The notes under the pieces: model-generated | Told to the model about the DNA's origin: nothing | The model's input: the letters and a program-made list of their open reading frames with translations, nothing else | Database searches by the model: none | Position numbers and translations under genes: made by a program | Part shown: positions 4,604 to 5,071 of the stretch, one piece after another | Position numbering within the stretch: the stretch's first letter is position 1 | Layout of the letters: each line of letters starts with the position of its first letter | DNA from: Cyanobacteria bacterium UBA11372 | Lineage (GTDB): Bacteria; Cyanobacteriota; Cyanobacteriia; Cyanobacteriales; Aerosakkonemataceae | Length of the DNA: 5,071 nt | Assembly (NCBI GenBank): GCA_003486675.1 | Contig: DNGG01000025.1 | Coordinates: 13,484-18,554 of the forward strand | Direction of reading: 5' to 3'

Positions 4604-4933
4604 TTAACGATTGTCTTGACAAGAGCGAGCTGGCAAGATACTGCTGAAGCGACGAAATTCTGCCAGGTATTGCTCTAGGACGACAAATTGAGCCAGGTTA
4701 AGACTGTAGTAGATCCAGCGACCTTCTTGGCGCGATCGCACCAAACCAGCTTCTTTGAGGGTTTTCAGGTGGAAAGAGAGCTTAGACTGAGTTACACCCA
4801 ATATTTCGCACAACTCGCACACGCACAGTTCTTGTGTGCGTAGCAGATCGAGTACCTTCAACCGCAACGGTTCCGAAAGGGCGTGAAAACCGCAGGTAAT
4901 TAAATCTATTTCGCTTGTAACGGGTGAAGTCAT
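4604..4933 (-). CDS. arsR: ArsR/SmtB-family arsenite-responsive repressor
   Basis: A complete 109-residue winged-helix dimer protein that normally represses arsenic genes and releases DNA when it binds As(III). Numbered from the ATG at 4931-4933, the metal-site motif ELCVCELC carries Cys37, Cys39 and Cys42, the same arrangement as the arsenite site of plasmid and chromosomal E. coli ArsR. The recognition helix SKLSFHLKTLKEAGLV (50-65) and the wing RSRQEGRWIYYSL (66-78) follow. Cys14 and Cys105 lie outside the motif. A TTG one codon upstream (4936) is in frame but the ATG is preferred. There is no Shine-Dalgarno, and the predicted promoter would give an almost leaderless mRNA. It is the first gene of the arsenic cluster, 115 bp ahead of the pstS-like gene. 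The cysteine motif makes arsenite or antimonite the likely inducer rather than zinc or cadmium. Confidence 0.95.
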   Translation of the reverse strand: MTSPVTSEIDLITCGFHALSEPLRLKVLDLLRTQELCVCELCEILGVTQSKLSFHLKTLKEAGLVRSRQEGRWIYYSLNLAQFVVLEQYLAEFRRFSSILPARSCQDNR

Positions 4934-4941
4934 CAATTTTT

Positions 4942-4970
4942 ATTAAAATGTTAGTCAGGCGTTGTCTTAA
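4942..4970 (-). promoter_or_regulatory. Predicted promoter of arsR
   Basis: On the minus strand TTAAGA (4965-4970, four of six to TTGACA), a 17-bp spacer, then TTTAAT (4942-4947, five of six to TATAAT). The expected start near 4935 lies only two bases before the ATG, consistent with the absence of a Shine-Dalgarno. The weak -35 fits a promoter that needs an activator, and it overlaps the Pho-box pair. Confidence 0.45.
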
Positions 4971-4984
4971 CCTCATCTTAATCT
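4966..4984 (+). promoter_or_regulatory. Candidate Pho box (SphR site), two octamers
   Basis: CTTAACCT (4966-4973), a 3-bp spacer CAT, then CTTAATCT (4977-4984). Both octamers fit the cyanobacterial Pho-box pattern PyTTAAPyPy(T/A), and the 11-bp period is that of SphR (PhoB-type) tandem sites. As written they read on the plus strand, opposite to arsR. They overlap and extend just upstream of the arsR -35, where an activator would bind, but could instead serve a gene beyond the right edge. Confidence 0.5.
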
Positions 4985-5071
4985 ACCAAACGGGTGAGAA
5001 AAGAGGGAGAGGGAGAGGAAAAAGAAGATAGTAGGTTGAGTTGAAGGCGCAAAGAAACCGGGTTGCTCTCA
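4985..5071. other. Purine-rich non-coding end of the window
   Basis: An unbroken 33-nt purine run (4996-5028) contains the tandem unit GGGAGA. The last 21 bases begin AAAGAAACCGGGTT, which resembles one half of a palindromic AGAAACCGGGTTTCT element that I recall as frequent in some cyanobacterial genomes. It is too short to confirm. No coding region, RNA gene or terminator is supported here. Confidence 0.4.

Overview
The window looks cyanobacterial. The octamer GCGATCGC (HIP1) occurs seven times in 5 kb (at 120, 978, 2208, 3026, 3284, 4319 and 4732), the left edge holds a CyanoQ/PsbQ photosystem II lipoprotein gene, and the intergenic regions carry the short 7-9 bp tandem repeats common in filamentous cyanobacteria. 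No species can be named from the sequence alone.

Left part (1-1900): on the minus strand an alpha/beta-fold hydrolase gene (317-1231) is followed after 29 bp by the 5' part of psbQ, which runs off the left edge. The hydrolase keeps the acid and histidine of the triad but has glycine where the nucleophile should be. A divergent spacer of about 190 bp contains three families of tandem repeats and a 12-bp palindrome. It leads into a small plus-strand gene (1423-1893) for a soluble protein I do not recognise.

Middle (1894-2230): a 337-bp non-coding stretch lies between convergent genes. It holds an AT hairpin, a minus-strand terminator candidate and then, on the plus strand, a perfect extended -10 box followed at the expected start distance by a 16-bp hairpin and three more hairpins. 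This is the best candidate in the window for an undescribed element: a structured small RNA of roughly 200 nt.

Right part (2231-5071): four minus-strand genes form an arsenic-response cluster in transcription order arsR, pstS/sphX-like, aquaporin and arsC. ArsR has the ELCVCELC arsenite-sensing motif. The PstS-like lipoprotein should bind phosphate in the periplasm, where arsenate competes. ArsC has the Cys8/Cys80/Cys82 set of cyanobacterial arsenate reductases. The aquaporin probably lets arsenite out, as AqpS does in rhizobia. No ArsB or Acr3 pump is present in the window. Two consensus Pho-box octamers with the standard 3-bp spacing overlap the -35 region of the predicted arsR promoter, suggesting that phosphate status and arsenic sensing meet at this locus. 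Genes beyond the right edge are unknown; the last ~85 bp are purine-rich and contain no gene I can support.
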